Assembly: GCF_000091545.1 (NCBI RefSeq)
Contig: NC_006461.1
Coordinates: 1,586,304-1,650,303, forward strand
Direction: 5' to 3'
Origin: Thermus thermophilus HB8
Lineage (GTDB): Bacteria; Deinococcota; Deinococci; Deinococcales; Thermaceae
DNA length: 64,000 nucleotides
Shown: in pieces, positions 27,840-35,647 of the stretch
Layout: each line of letters opens with the position of its first letter
Position numbering within the stretch: position 1 is the first letter of the stretch
The notes under the pieces: model-generated
What the model saw: only the letters and a program-made list of their open reading frames with translations
What the model was told of the DNA's origin: nothing
Database searches by the model: none
Made by a program: the position numbers and the translations under genes

Positions 27840-28037
27840 CCCCGGTAAAGGGGCTTCCTCGGGCTAAGTGGCTGCGCGTTGATTTCGCAACACGGGTTGC
27901 CCGCAATAAAGCTTGGAAAGCTTCCTTTTGGGGCCCCCACCGCGGCGAAAGCCGCGGTGGGGTGCTTAGCCGAGCGGAGACACCGCCCCGGCGGAAGGGC
28001 CTCCTCACGGGCCCAACGCCCTGAGGGCGCGAGTCCC
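27840..28037. other. Structured non-coding stretch between relA and the copper operon
   Basis: No convincing gene lies here. The sequence has long-range pairing between 27858-27868 and 27965-27974 (10 bp with one bulged G), enclosing a 4-bp CGGG/CCCG hairpin at 27893-27903 and a 12-bp stem with GAAA loop at 27935-27962. Further small hairpins follow (CGCCCTGAGGGCG near 28018, CCCTTGCGCGCGAGGG near 28035). It could be a structured RNA or a long 3' region of relA. It matches no RNA family I could recognise (tmRNA, RNase P, SRP and 6S signatures are absent). Confidence 0.45.
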
Positions 28038-28066
28038 TTGCGCGCGAGGGAAAAAAGAGCTAGGGT
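28038..28066 (+). promoter_or_regulatory. Promoter of copZ-csoR-copA
   Basis: TTGCGC (28038-28043) and TAGGGT (28061-28066) are 17 bases apart. The start would be near 28073, directly at the edge of the CsoR palindrome, so repressor binding would block the transcription start. Confidence 0.65.
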
Positions 28067-28073
28067 AAAGGCG

Positions 28074-28099
28074 TACCCCACCCCACCTGGGGTGGGGTA
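28074..28099 (+). promoter_or_regulatory. CsoR operator
   Basis: TACCCCACCCC (28074-28084) and GGGGTGGGGTA (28089-28099) form a perfect 11-bp inverted repeat around ACCT. G-tract palindromes of this TACCCC...GGGGTA form are the standard CsoR binding site, and the csoR gene is the second gene of the operon. Copper binding to CsoR should release it. The copZ ribosome-binding site GGAGGT begins at 28100. Confidence 0.82.
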
Positions 28100-28111
28100 G
28101 GAGGTGGAAGG

Positions 28112-28312
28112 ATGCTGAAGCTCAAGGTGGAAGGCATGACCTGCAACCACTGCGTGATGGCGGTGACCAAGGCCCTGAAGAAGGTCCCCGGCGTGGAGAA
28201 GGTGGAGGTCTCCCTAGAAAAGGGGGAGGCCCTGGTGGAGGGGACGGCCGACCCCAAGGCCCTCGTCCAGGCGGTGGAGGAGGAAGGGTACAAGGCCGAG
28301 GTTCTGGCCTAA
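28112..28312 (+). CDS. copZ: Copper chaperone CopZ
   Basis: The 66-residue protein is a single heavy-metal-associated domain with the metal motif GMTCNHC (Cys 12 and 15 region) and the ferredoxin-like beta-alpha-beta pattern. It carries Cu(I) to CopA and probably to CsoR. ATG is 6 bases after GGAGGT. It is first in the operon and 2 bases before csoR. Confidence 0.92.
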   Translation: MLKLKVEGMTCNHCVMAVTKALKKVPGVEKVEVSLEKGEALVEGTADPKALVQAVEEEGYKAEVLA

Positions 28313-28314
28313 CC

Positions 28315-28599
28315 ATGCCCCACTCCCATCTGCACTTGGACCCCAAGGTGAGGGAGGAGGCGAGAAGGCGCCTCCTCTCCGCCAAGGGGCACCTGGAGGG
28401 CATCCTCCGCATGCTGGAGGACGAGAAGGTCTACTGCGTGGACGTCCTCAAACAGCTCAAGGCGGTGGAGGGCGCCTTAGACCGCGTGGGAGAGATGGTC
28501 TTAAGGGCCCACCTCAAGGACCACGTGGCCACCGCCCACGAGCGGGGAGACGTGGAAGAGATCGTAGAAGAGCTGATGGAGGCCCTCAAGTACCGGTGA
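28315..28599 (+). CDS. csoR: Copper-sensing repressor CsoR
   Basis: The 94-residue helical protein has the CsoR fold pattern and metal ligands Cys41, His66 and His70. Most CsoRs have Cys-His-Cys; the Cys-His-His set is the known T. thermophilus variant and broadens metal response. The His-rich start (MPHSHLHL) may also bind metal. It represses its own operon through the 28074-28099 operator. Confidence 0.93.
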   Translation: MPHSHLHLDPKVREEARRRLLSAKGHLEGILRMLEDEKVYCVDVLKQLKAVEGALDRVGEMVLRAHLKDHVATAHERGDVEEIVEELMEALKYR

Positions 28600-28603
28600 A
28601 GCC

Positions 28604-31000
28604 ATGGCCCAGGAGATCAAGGTAGGCGTCAGGGGCATGACCTGCGCCGCCTGCGTGGCCCGGGTGGAAAGGGCCTTGAAGCGGGCGGAAGGGGTGGAGG
28701 AGGCCCGGGTCAACCTCACCACCGAGGAGGCCTTCCTCCGCCTCCAGGAGGGCGTGGACCTCAAGGAGGTGCTGAGGCAGGTGGAGGAGGCGGGCTACGA
28801 GCCTGTGGTGGCCCGGGCGGAGATCCCCGTGAAGGGGATGACCTGCGCCGCCTGCGTGGCCCGGGTGGAAAGGGCCATAAAGCGGCTTCCCGGCGTGGTT
28901 TCGGCCACGGTGAACCTCACCGCGGAGAAGGCCTTCGTGGAGTACCTGCCGGACACGGTGAGCCTCGCCCGGATCCGGCAGGCCATCCGGGAGGCGGGCT
29001 ACGAGCCCCTAGAAGGCACGGAGGAGGCGCGTAAAGAAGCGCCCACCTACCGCAAGGACCTCCTCCTCGCCCTTCCCTTCGCCCTCCTCACCCTCCTCCT
29101 CGCCATGGGGCCCATGCTCCTCCCCCTGCCCCACTTCCCCGGCTTCCTCCAGGCCCTCGCCGCCCTCCCCGTCCTCTACGCGGGGAGGCGGTTCTTCCGG
29201 CAGGCCCTGGCCGAGGCCCGCCACCTTGCCTTCGGCATGAGCACCCTGGTGGCCCTGGGAGCAGGAAGCGCCTACCTCTACTCCTTTTTGGTCCTCCTCT
29301 TCCCGGGGCTTTTCCCCGAGGAGGCCCGCCACCTTTACTTTGAGGCCGGGGCGGTGATCCTCACCCTCATCCTCCTCGGCAAGCACCTGGAGGAGGGGGC
29401 CAAGAGCAAGGCCTCGGAGGCCATAAGGAAGCTCCTCGCTCTACGGCCCAAGACCGCCCGTGTGGTCCAGGACGGGGAGGAGAAGGAGGTCCCCGCCGAG
29501 GCCCTGATCCCCGGGGATGTGGTGCGGGTGTTGCCGGGGGAGCGCATCCCCGCGGACGGGGTGGTCCTGGAAGGGCAAAGCCACGTGGACGAGTCCATGC
29601 TCACCGGGGAGCCCATCCCCAAGGCCAAGGGCCCGGGGGACGAGGTGGTAGGGGGAACGGTGAACGGCGAGGGGGCCCTTCTCGTGCGGGTAAGCCGGGT
29701 GGGCGAGGCCACCTTCCTCGCCCAGATGGCCCGGATGGTGGAGGAGGCCCAGGGCCACAAGCCCAAAGTGCAGGAGCTCGCCGACCGGATCGCGGGCGTC
29801 TTCGTGCCCGTGGTCCTGGGGATCGCCCTCCTCACCTTCCTCCTCTGGCTCTTCCTGGGCCCCGGCCTCGCCCACGCCTTCGTGGCCGCCCTCGCCGTGC
29901 TCCTCATCGCCTGCCCCTGCGCCATGGGCCTCGCCACCCCGGCGGCCATCGCCGTGGCCACGGGGCGGGCGGCGGAGATGGGCCTCCTCTTCCGCAAGGG
30001 CACGGCCCTCGAGGCCCTGGCCCGGGCGGACACCGTGGTCCTGGACAAGACCGGGACCCTCACCCGGGGGAAGCCCACCCTGGTCCGGGTCCTCCCCTTC
30101 GGCCTCTCCCAAGAGGAGGCCCTAAGGCTTGCCGCCGCCCTGGAGCGGGGAAGCGAGCACCCCCTGGCCAAAGCGGTGCTGGAGGCGGCGGAAAGCCTAC
30201 CCCAGGCCCAGGCGGAGGAGGTGCGGGCCCTGCCCGGGGAGGGGGTGGAGGGCCGGGTGGAAGGCAGGCGCCTCCACCTGGGAGGCCCCGCCCTCATGGA
30301 GCGCCTCGGCGTCCCCCTCCCCGAGGAGGCGAAGGCCCTCCCCGAGGAGGGGTACACCCCCCTTTACCTGGTGGAGGGAACGAGGCTTCTCGCCGCCTTC
30401 GCCGTCTTTGACCCCCCAAGGCCCGAGGCCCAGGAGGCGGTGGCGGCCCTGAAGGCCCTGGGCCTGAAGCTCGTCCTCCTCACCGGGGACCACCCCGCCC
30501 CGGCCAGGCGGGTGGCCGAGGCCCTAGGCATCCCCGAGGTCCTCGCCGGGGTGAGGCCTGAGGGGAAGGTGGAGGCCATCCGCAGGCTCCAGGCCGAGGG
30601 GCGGAAGGTGGTCTTCGTGGGGGACGGGATCAACGACGCCGCCGCCCTGGCCCAGGCGGACGTGGGCCTCGCCATGGGAAGCGGCACGGACATCGCCCTC
30701 GAGGCCGGGGACGTGGTCCTCCTCACCCCCGACCTCCGGGGGGTGGTGAACGCCGTCCGCCTCGCGAGGCGCACCTTACGCACCATCTACCTCAACTTCT
30801 TCTGGGCCTACGCCTACAACGTGGTCCTCATCCCGGTGGCCGCGGGGGCCCTCTACCCCTTCACCGGCCTCCTCCTAAACCCCATGCTGGCCGCGGCGGC
30901 CATGAGCCTAAGTAGCCTCTTCGTCCTCACCAACTCCCTACGCCTAAGGGCTTTCCGCCCCCAGGCTTTACCGTCCCTTAACCCCGCGGCGTCAAGCTAA
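28604..31000 (+). CDS. copA: Cu(I)-exporting P1B-type ATPase CopA
   Basis: The 798-residue pump has two N-terminal metal domains (GMTCAAC twice, about residues 11 and 82), eight membrane helices with the CPC motif ACPCAMGLATP, the actuator TGE (MLTGEPIP), phosphorylation site DKTGTLTRG, the HP motif SEHPLAKA and the hinge GDGINDAAAL. It exports cytoplasmic Cu(I). The last codons carry a direct-repeat motif for the downstream two-component genes. Confidence 0.95.
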   Translation: MAQEIKVGVRGMTCAACVARVERALKRAEGVEEARVNLTTEEAFLRLQEGVDLKEVLRQVEEAGYEPVVARAEIPVKGMTCAACVARVERAIKRLPGVVSATVNLTAEKAFVEYLPDTVSLARIRQAIREAGYEPLEGTEEARKEAPTYRKDLLLALPFALLTLLLAMGPMLLPLPHFPGFLQALAALPVLYAGRRFFRQALAEARHLAFGMSTLVALGAGSAYLYSFLVLLFPGLFPEEARHLYFEAGAVILTLILLGKHLEEGAKSKASEAIRKLLALRPKTARVVQDGEEKEVPAEALIPGDVVRVLPGERIPADGVVLEGQSHVDESMLTGEPIPKAKGPGDEVVGGTVNGEGALLVRVSRVGEATFLAQMARMVEEAQGHKPKVQELADRIAGVFVPVVLGIALLTFLLWLFLGPGLAHAFVAALAVLLIACPCAMGLATPAAIAVATGRAAEMGLLFRKGTALEALARADTVVLDKTGTLTRGKPTLVRVLPFGLSQEEALRLAAALERGSEHPLAKAVLEAAESLPQAQAEEVRALPGEGVEGRVEGRRLHLGGPALMERLGVPLPEEAKALPEEGYTPLYLVEGTRLLAAFAVFDPPRPEAQEAVAALKALGLKLVLLTGDHPAPARRVAEALGIPEVLAGVRPEGKVEAIRRLQAEGRKVVFVGDGINDAAALAQADVGLAMGSGTDIALEAGDVVLLTPDLRGVVNAVRLARRTLRTIYLNFFWAYAYNVVLIPVAAGALYPFTGLLLNPMLAAAAMSLSSLFVLTNSLRLRAFRPQALPSLNPAASS
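30966..30982 (+). promoter_or_regulatory. Copy A of the island direct-repeat motif, upstream of the SHOCT-regulator-kinase operon
   Basis: CTTTAC (30966-30971), CGTCC, CTTAAC (30977-30982): two half sites 11 bp apart, typical of OmpR/PhoB-family regulators. Ten bases on is CAAGCT (30993-30998), a weak -10. The site is inside the 3' end of copA. It probably lets the response regulator control its own operon apart from CsoR control. Confidence 0.6.
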
Positions 31001-31009
31001 AGGAGTGAG

Positions 31010-31231
31010 GTGAAGGGCATGTGGTGGTGCGGAAACGGCTGGTACATGGGCTGGTGGGGGCCCATCCTTGGCCTCCTCTGGTTCGTCCTCCTGGGCCTCT
31101 TCGTCTACTGGCTGGTGCGGGCCCTGGCCCCGGAAAGGCGGGACCGGGCCTTGGAGGTGCTGAGGGAGCGGTACGCCCGGGGGGAGATTGACAAGGAGAC
31201 CTTTGAGCGGATGAAGCGGGACCTCGCATGA
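31010..31231 (+). CDS. SHOCT-domain membrane protein (copy 1)
   Basis: The 73-residue protein has a Trp/Gly/Met-rich start (MKGMWWCGNGWYMGWWGP), one membrane helix (about 18-38) and a C-terminal SHOCT helix pair (RYARGEIDKETFERMKRDL). The GTG at 31010 follows AGGAG at 31001; ATG at 31019 is an alternative. Its tail is nearly identical to that of copy 3 (39837-40073). It overlaps the regulator gene by 4 bases. The role is unknown; Cys, Met and Trp may touch copper. Confidence 0.75.
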   Translation: MKGMWWCGNGWYMGWWGPILGLLWFVLLGLFVYWLVRALAPERRDRALEVLRERYARGEIDKETFERMKRDLA

Positions 31232-31905
31232 AGGTCCTTTTGGTGGACGACGACCCGGCCATCCTCGAGGTCCTCGGGGCCTTTCTGAGGGGGGCCGGGT
31301 TTGAGGTCTTGGAGGCGGAGGACGGGGAAAAGGCCTTGGAACTCTTTCCCCAGGCCGATCTGGTCATCCTGGACCTGATGCTCCCCAAGGTGGGAGGCCT
31401 CGAGGTGGCCCGCCTCATCCGCCAGGAGCGCCCCGAGCTTCCCCTCCTCATCCTCACCGCCAAGGGGGAGGAGGAGGACCGGGTTCTGGGCCTGGAGCTT
31501 GGGGCGGACGATTACGTGGTCAAGCCCTTCAGCCCCAGGGAGGTGGTGGCCCGGGTCAAGGCCCTGTTGCGCCGGGCCGGGCTAAGGGAGGAGCTCGTCT
31601 ACGGTCCCTTGCGCCTCCTCCCCACCCGGCGGGAGGCCTACCTGGCGGGAAAGCCCCTCCCCCTCTCCCGGCTGGAGTTTGACCTCCTCTTAACCCTCGC
31701 CCAGCACCCGGGGGTGGTTTTCAGCCGGGAGAGGCTTTTGGAAAGGGTCTGGGGGCCCGGCTTCCCCGGGGTGGACCGGGTGGTGGACGTCCACATCGCC
31801 GCCCTTCGGAAGAAGCTCGGGGACGATCCGGAAAACCCCCGCTTCATTGAAACGGTGCGGGGCGTGGGTTACCGCTTCAAGGACCCGGATGCGCCTCTTC
31901 CTTAA
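31228..31905 (+). CDS. OmpR-family response regulator of the copper island
   Basis: The 225-residue regulator has a receiver domain (acidic pair in LVDDDPAI, phosphorylated Asp in LVILDLMLPKVGG, Thr in ILTAKG, Lys in YVVKPF) and a winged-helix output domain ending ALRKKLGDDPENPRFIETVRGVGYRF. It belongs to the CopR/CusR type by context. The three CTTTAC-N5-CTTAAC sites in the island suit a regulator of this class. It overlaps the kinase gene by 17 bases. Confidence 0.88.
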   Translation: MKVLLVDDDPAILEVLGAFLRGAGFEVLEAEDGEKALELFPQADLVILDLMLPKVGGLEVARLIRQERPELPLLILTAKGEEEDRVLGLELGADDYVVKPFSPREVVARVKALLRRAGLREELVYGPLRLLPTRREAYLAGKPLPLSRLEFDLLLTLAQHPGVVFSRERLLERVWGPGFPGVDRVVDVHIAALRKKLGDDPENPRFIETVRGVGYRFKDPDAPLP

Positions 31906-33010
31906 ACTCTTCCTGAGCCACCTCCTGGTGGCCCTCCTCGCCCTTTTGCTCCTCCTGCTGCTGGCGGAGGCCTTCGCCCCCGCCTTCTACCGGGGGCACG
32001 TGGAGCGCATGCTCCACGCCCTCTCCATGATGGGGGGCGGCATGATGGGCGAGGCCCTGAGGCGGGACCTGGAGGAGGGGCTTCGCTCCACCCTCACCGC
32101 CGCCCTTCTCGCCGCTTTACCCCTCGCCGCCCTGGGCGCCCTCCTCACCGCCTCCTTCGCCAGCCTGCGCCTCGCCAGGACCGCAAGGCTCCTCGCCGAG
32201 GGGAGCCGCCGGATGGCCGAGGGGGAGTACGGGGTCCGCCTTCCCCTTTTGGAGCGGGACGAGCTCGGGGAGCTCGCCCTCCACTTCAACCGCCTGGCCG
32301 AGGCCCTGGAGAAGGTGGAGAAGACCCGGGCCGAGCTCATCGGCACCGTGGCCCACGAGCTCAGAACCCCCCTGGCCGCCCTCCAAGGGTACGCGGAGGG
32401 GCTTATAGACGGGGTCCTTTCCAAGGAGAAGGCCGCGGAGGGGATTCTGCGGGAGGTGAAGGCCATGCGCCGCCTGGTGGAGGACCTTTCCTTGGTCTCC
32501 CGGGTGGAGGCGAAGGCGGTGGAGATCCGTCCCAGGCCCCTGGACCCCAAGGGCCTCCTCGAGGAGGCCCTGGCCCGCTTCCAAAGCGCCTTCCAGGCCA
32601 AGGGGGTGGCGCTTTCCCTGGAGGCCCAAGACCCCCTTCCCCAGGTGTGGGCCGACGAGGAAAGGGTCCTCCAGGTGCTGGCCAACCTCCTCACCAACGC
32701 CCTCCGCCACACCCCGCAAGGCGGCGAGGTGCGCCTTAGGGCCTTCCGCCAGGGGGAGGCCGTGGCCTTCCAAGTGGCGGACACCGGCCCCGGCATCCCC
32801 GAGGAGCACCTGCCCCACATCTTTGAGCGCTTCTACCGGGTGGACAAGGCACGTAGCCGCAAGGAGGGAGGAAGCGGGGTGGGGCTCACCGTCGCCAAGG
32901 GCCTGGTGGAGGCCATGGGGGGGAGGATCTTTGTGGAAAGCCGGGTGGGCGAGGGAACAACCTTCACCTTCACCCTCCCCCTTTACACGGGCTTAACGCT
33001 CAAGGGTTAG
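31889..33010 (+). CDS. Sensor histidine kinase of the copper island
   Basis: The 373-residue kinase starts MRLFLKLFLSHLL. It has two membrane helices (about 5-27 and 69-92) enclosing a short external segment (28-68) with many His and Met residues (HVERMLHALSMMGGGMMGE), likely the copper sensor. Then come HAMP, H-box VAHELRTPLAAL, N-box LLTNALRHTP, G1 ADTGPGIPEEHL and G2 GGSGVGLTVAKG. It should phosphorylate the preceding regulator. The last codons include copy B of the motif. Confidence 0.88.
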   Translation: MRLFLKLFLSHLLVALLALLLLLLLAEAFAPAFYRGHVERMLHALSMMGGGMMGEALRRDLEEGLRSTLTAALLAALPLAALGALLTASFASLRLARTARLLAEGSRRMAEGEYGVRLPLLERDELGELALHFNRLAEALEKVEKTRAELIGTVAHELRTPLAALQGYAEGLIDGVLSKEKAAEGILREVKAMRRLVEDLSLVSRVEAKAVEIRPRPLDPKGLLEEALARFQSAFQAKGVALSLEAQDPLPQVWADEERVLQVLANLLTNALRHTPQGGEVRLRAFRQGEAVAFQVADTGPGIPEEHLPHIFERFYRVDKARSRKEGGSGVGLTVAKGLVEAMGGRIFVESRVGEGTTFTFTLPLYTGLTLKG

Positions 33011-33013
33011 GGT
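32981..33013 (+). promoter_or_regulatory. Copy B of the island motif with -10, upstream of cueP
   Basis: CTTTAC (32981-32986), ACGGG, CTTAAC (32992-32997), then 10 bases, then TAGGGT (33008-33013), then 7 bases to the ATG at 33021. The motif overlaps the place of a -35, as expected for an activator that contacts RNA polymerase. The mRNA is probably leaderless. Confidence 0.65.
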
Positions 33014-33020
33014 TTGGGGC

Positions 33021-33182
33021 ATGAGAAGGATCCTGGCGTTCCTAGGCGTGGCGTTGGCCCTGGGGCTGGCCCAAACCCCCTCTCCAGAGGCCCTAAGGGG
33101 CGCCTCTCCCGAGGAAGCCCTGCTCCTTGCCAAGCGTTTCCGGGAAGCGGGCGCCCAGGTGATTAAGCTACGTGACCCCTGA
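33021..33182 (+). pseudogene. cueP: CueP N-terminal part (signal peptide and first domain), ends at a frameshift
   Basis: This 53-residue frame has a clear signal peptide (MRRILAFLGVALALGLAQT) and a helical stretch (SPEEALLLAKRFREAGAQVIKLRDP) before TGA at 33180-33182. Reading +1 from the CCCC run at 33176-33179 gives LRDPEAFFFEFPDG and continues into the rest of CueP. The whole would be about 172 residues, near the usual CueP size. The gene is either truly shifted, carries a sequencing error, or uses +1 slippage at CCC-TGA. Confidence 0.65.
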
Positions 33183-33540
33183 AGCCTTCTTCTTTGAGTT
33201 CCCCGACGGCCGCAAAGCCCAGGTGGCCTTGGGGGACCGGTTCTTGGTGGCCGTGGCCCCCTACCGCCAAAGGACCCACCCCTGCCAGGTCCACTACTTC
33301 TCCAGCTGCACGGGGGAGCTTCGGGAGGAAACCTTTTCGGTGCGGGTTCTGGAGGAAGGTAAGGAGGTGCTAAAAGCCCAGGTGCGCACCGGCAAGGACG
33401 GCTTCTTTGAGCTTTGGCTTCCCCGGAACCGCCGCTATACCCTCGAGGTCCGCCAGGGGGACTGGGTGGCCCAAGGTGCCCTCACCACCTTCGCCCAAAG
33501 CCCCACCTGCCTCACGGAGCTAAGGCTTTCCCGGAGGTGA
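33172..33540 (+). CDS. cueP: CueP copper-binding domain, C-terminal part
   Basis: The 122 codons from GTG 33172 contain the CueP core: LVAVAPYRQRTHPCQVHYFSSC, TGELREE, DGFFELWLPRNR and SPTCLTELRL, including the conserved cysteines (HPC, SSC, PTC). CueP is a periplasmic copper-binding protein, described in Salmonella as a major copper store. It has no signal peptide by itself, so it needs joining to the preceding frame to be exported. It ends 3 bases before the BNR gene. Confidence 0.72.
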   Translation: MTPEAFFFEFPDGRKAQVALGDRFLVAVAPYRQRTHPCQVHYFSSCTGELREETFSVRVLEEGKEVLKAQVRTGKDGFFELWLPRNRRYTLEVRQGDWVAQGALTTFAQSPTCLTELRLSRR

Positions 33541-33543
33541 GGG

Positions 33544-34296
33544 ATGCGGCGCCTCCTCACCCTCTGGGTTTTGGGACTGGGCGCCCTGGCCCAGGTTCCC
33601 GTGGGCCAGGTGGCCACCCGGGACGTCCACGCCCTCCTCTGGCTTCCCGACGGCCGCCTCCTCTTCGGCCACCACGACGGCCTCCAGGTCTCCGAGGACG
33701 AAGGCCGGACCTGGCGGGACCTGGTGCGCAAAACGGGCTTTGACGCCATGGCCCTCGTTCTGGAGGGGGACCGCCTCCTCGCCGCCGGACACTGGGTGCT
33801 TTCGGAAAGCCGAGACGGGGGCAAAACCTGGCGGAGCCTCCGCCCCAGGGGGCTTCCCGCCCTGGACCTCCACGGCTACGCCGCCTCAGGGGGCCTCCAC
33901 TTCGCCCTCGAGGCCACCCACGGCTACTTCGTAAGCGAAGACGGCGGGAAAACCTTCAAGTCCACCGCCCCTAAAGGGCTTCCCAAGGCGGGCATGGCGG
34001 CCATGGTCTTCCAGGGGAAGACCCTTTACGTGGCCCCCATGGGCCAGGGCCTCTACCAAAGCTCCGACGGCGGCCGGACCTTCACCCAGGTGCCGACCCC
34101 AGAGCGGGAGATCTACGCCCTCGCGACAGGGGCGGGGACCCTTTATCTGGGAGGGAAGACGGGCCTCTGGCAGAGGACCCCGGCGGGCTGGAAAAGGCTC
34201 TGGCAGGGCGCGGTCCTGGCCCTCGCCGCCCATCCCCAGGAGGCGGGAAGGCTCGTCTTCATAGATGGCCAGGGACGGGTGTGGAAGCTCCCATGA
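33544..34296 (+). CDS. Secreted BNR/Asp-box beta-propeller protein
   Basis: The 250-residue protein has a signal peptide (MRRLLTLWVLGLGALAQ) and several Asp-box repeats: SEDEGRTW, SRDGGKTW, SEDGGKTF and SSDGGRTF, spaced as in sortilin/sialidase-type propellers. It lacks sialidase catalytic residues. Members of this family (F510_1955 type) occur in copper-resistance clusters. The ribosome-binding site GGAGGTGAGG precedes the ATG. It overlaps the next gene by 4 bases. Confidence 0.75.
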   Translation: MRRLLTLWVLGLGALAQVPVGQVATRDVHALLWLPDGRLLFGHHDGLQVSEDEGRTWRDLVRKTGFDAMALVLEGDRLLAAGHWVLSESRDGGKTWRSLRPRGLPALDLHGYAASGGLHFALEATHGYFVSEDGGKTFKSTAPKGLPKAGMAAMVFQGKTLYVAPMGQGLYQSSDGGRTFTQVPTPEREIYALATGAGTLYLGGKTGLWQRTPAGWKRLWQGAVLALAAHPQEAGRLVFIDGQGRVWKLP

Positions 34297-35108
34297 GGGC
34301 ACGGGGCCTTCTTCCCTGGCTAGCCCTGGCGGGGCTTTTGAGCCTCCTTCTCCTGCTGGGCCCCTGGCTTGCCCCGCTGGCAGGGGCCCTCTACGGTCTC
34401 GCCTCTCGGCCCTTTGCCCTCCTCGCCGAGCCCCTGGATGGGCTCAGGCGCAACCTCGCCCTCCCTGAAGCGGGGGCGCTTCTCCTCGGGCTTCTGGGAG
34501 CGCTTGCCCCCTGCCAGCTATCCACCAACGCCGCGGCCCTAGCCTGGCTCGCCCGGCCCAGCCCGGGAAGGTTTTGGAGCCGGTTGGGGGCCTTCCTCGT
34601 GGGCAAGGCCTTGGTCTACTCCCTTCTTGGGGCCTTGGCCCTCTTGGGCCTCACCGCCTCCGGGGAGGCCCTAGCCTGGATACGGAAAGCCCTTGGGCCC
34701 CTCATGCTCCTTTTGGGCCTTCACCTCCTGGGCCTCCTTCGCCTTCCCGCCCCCACATGGGGCCTCGGCAGGATAGGGGATTGGGCGGAGCACCAAGGCG
34801 GCCCCCTGGGCTCCTTCGCCTTGGGCGTGGCCTTCGGCCTGGCCTTCTGCCCCACGCTCTTTTGGCTTTTCTTCGGCCTCCTGCTCCCAAGCGCCGCCAC
34901 AAGCCCCTTGGGCTTTCTCTTCCCCGCCCTCTTCGCCCTGGGCACGGGGGTTCCGGTCCTCCTCCTCCTCGCCCTTTTCCGGCGGGGGTACGACCGGGGG
35001 TCCACCCTTAGGGGTTTCAAAAGGCTAGGAAAGGTGAGCGGGCAGCTAGCGGGCGGGCTCTTCCTTATGGCCGGGCTTTACGACACGGTGGTCTACTGGT
35101 TCCTTTAG
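34293..35108 (+). CDS. DsbD/CcdA-like membrane protein
   Basis: The 271-residue protein has about seven membrane helices and resembles the sulfite exporter/DsbD transmembrane superfamily. It has the repeat-like motifs LGALAPCQLSTNAAAL and AFCPTLFWLFFG, each with a cysteine-proline turn at equivalent helix positions, as in thiol-electron carriers. The ATG at 34293 overlaps the previous stop (ATGA). With the TlpA protein next to it, it could pass reducing power out of the cell to keep copper-binding cysteines reduced. Confidence 0.72.
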   Translation: MRARGLLPWLALAGLLSLLLLLGPWLAPLAGALYGLASRPFALLAEPLDGLRRNLALPEAGALLLGLLGALAPCQLSTNAAALAWLARPSPGRFWSRLGAFLVGKALVYSLLGALALLGLTASGEALAWIRKALGPLMLLLGLHLLGLLRLPAPTWGLGRIGDWAEHQGGPLGSFALGVAFGLAFCPTLFWLFFGLLLPSAATSPLGFLFPALFALGTGVPVLLLLALFRRGYDRGSTLRGFKRLGKVSGQLAGGLFLMAGLYDTVVYWFL

Positions 35109-35116
35109 GGGGTTCT

Positions 35117-35647
35117 ATGCGCTTCGGGATCGTCCTTGCCCTCTTGGTTTTGGTGGCCGGGCTCTTCCTTTTCGGATTGCGCCGGGATCCCTCCCTCCTC
35201 CCCTCGGTGCTGGCGGAAAAGCGCAAGCCCGCCCCCGACTTCACGCTTCCGATCCTTCCCCCCTACCGCAAAGCTTGGGGAGAAACGCTCCGGCTTTCCC
35301 GGCTCTTCGGCCGGCCTATCGTCCTTAACTTCTGGGCCAGCTGGTGCCCCCCCTGCCGCCGGGAGGCTCCGATGCTGGAAGCCTATTGGCGACGGTACCA
35401 GGACCAGGTGCTCTTCATTGGCGTAAACTTCCAGGACACTGAGGAAGCCGCCCTGGCCTTCATCCGGGAGTTTGGCCTGAGTTTTCCCAGCGTGGCCGAT
35501 CCCAGGGGCCGGGTGGGGATTGACTATGGGGTCTACGGCCTTCCCGAAACCTTTTTCATAGACCCGGAGGGCCGCGTCCAGGCCCGTCACGTGGGGGAGC
35601 TTAAGCCCAAGGACCTTGAAGGCTACCTCCGGACCCTCCTTCCTTGA
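35117..35647 (+). CDS. TlpA/ResA-type thiol-disulfide oxidoreductase
   Basis: The 176-residue protein has an N-terminal membrane anchor (about 4-20) and a thioredoxin fold with the active site FWASWCPPCRREAPML and the cis-Pro region YGLPETFFIDPEG. It would act outside the membrane as a reductant for apo-cytochromes or copper proteins, probably fed by the preceding DsbD-like protein. Its end overlaps the convergent methyltransferase gene by 47 bases. Confidence 0.85.
   Translation: MRFGIVLALLVLVAGLFLFGLRRDPSLLPSVLAEKRKPAPDFTLPILPPYRKAWGETLRLSRLFGRPIVLNFWASWCPPCRREAPMLEAYWRRYQDQVLFIGVNFQDTEEAALAFIREFGLSFPSVADPRGRVGIDYGVYGLPETFFIDPEGRVQARHVGELKPKDLEGYLRTLLP

Noticed and set aside
27840..28037. 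tmRNA, RNase P RNA, SRP RNA or 6S RNA in the relA-copZ gap.
   Set aside because: The tRNA-like TTCGA end, GAGGAAAGTCC core, SRP GGAA loop with its asymmetric bulge, and a 6S-type single long bubble are all missing.
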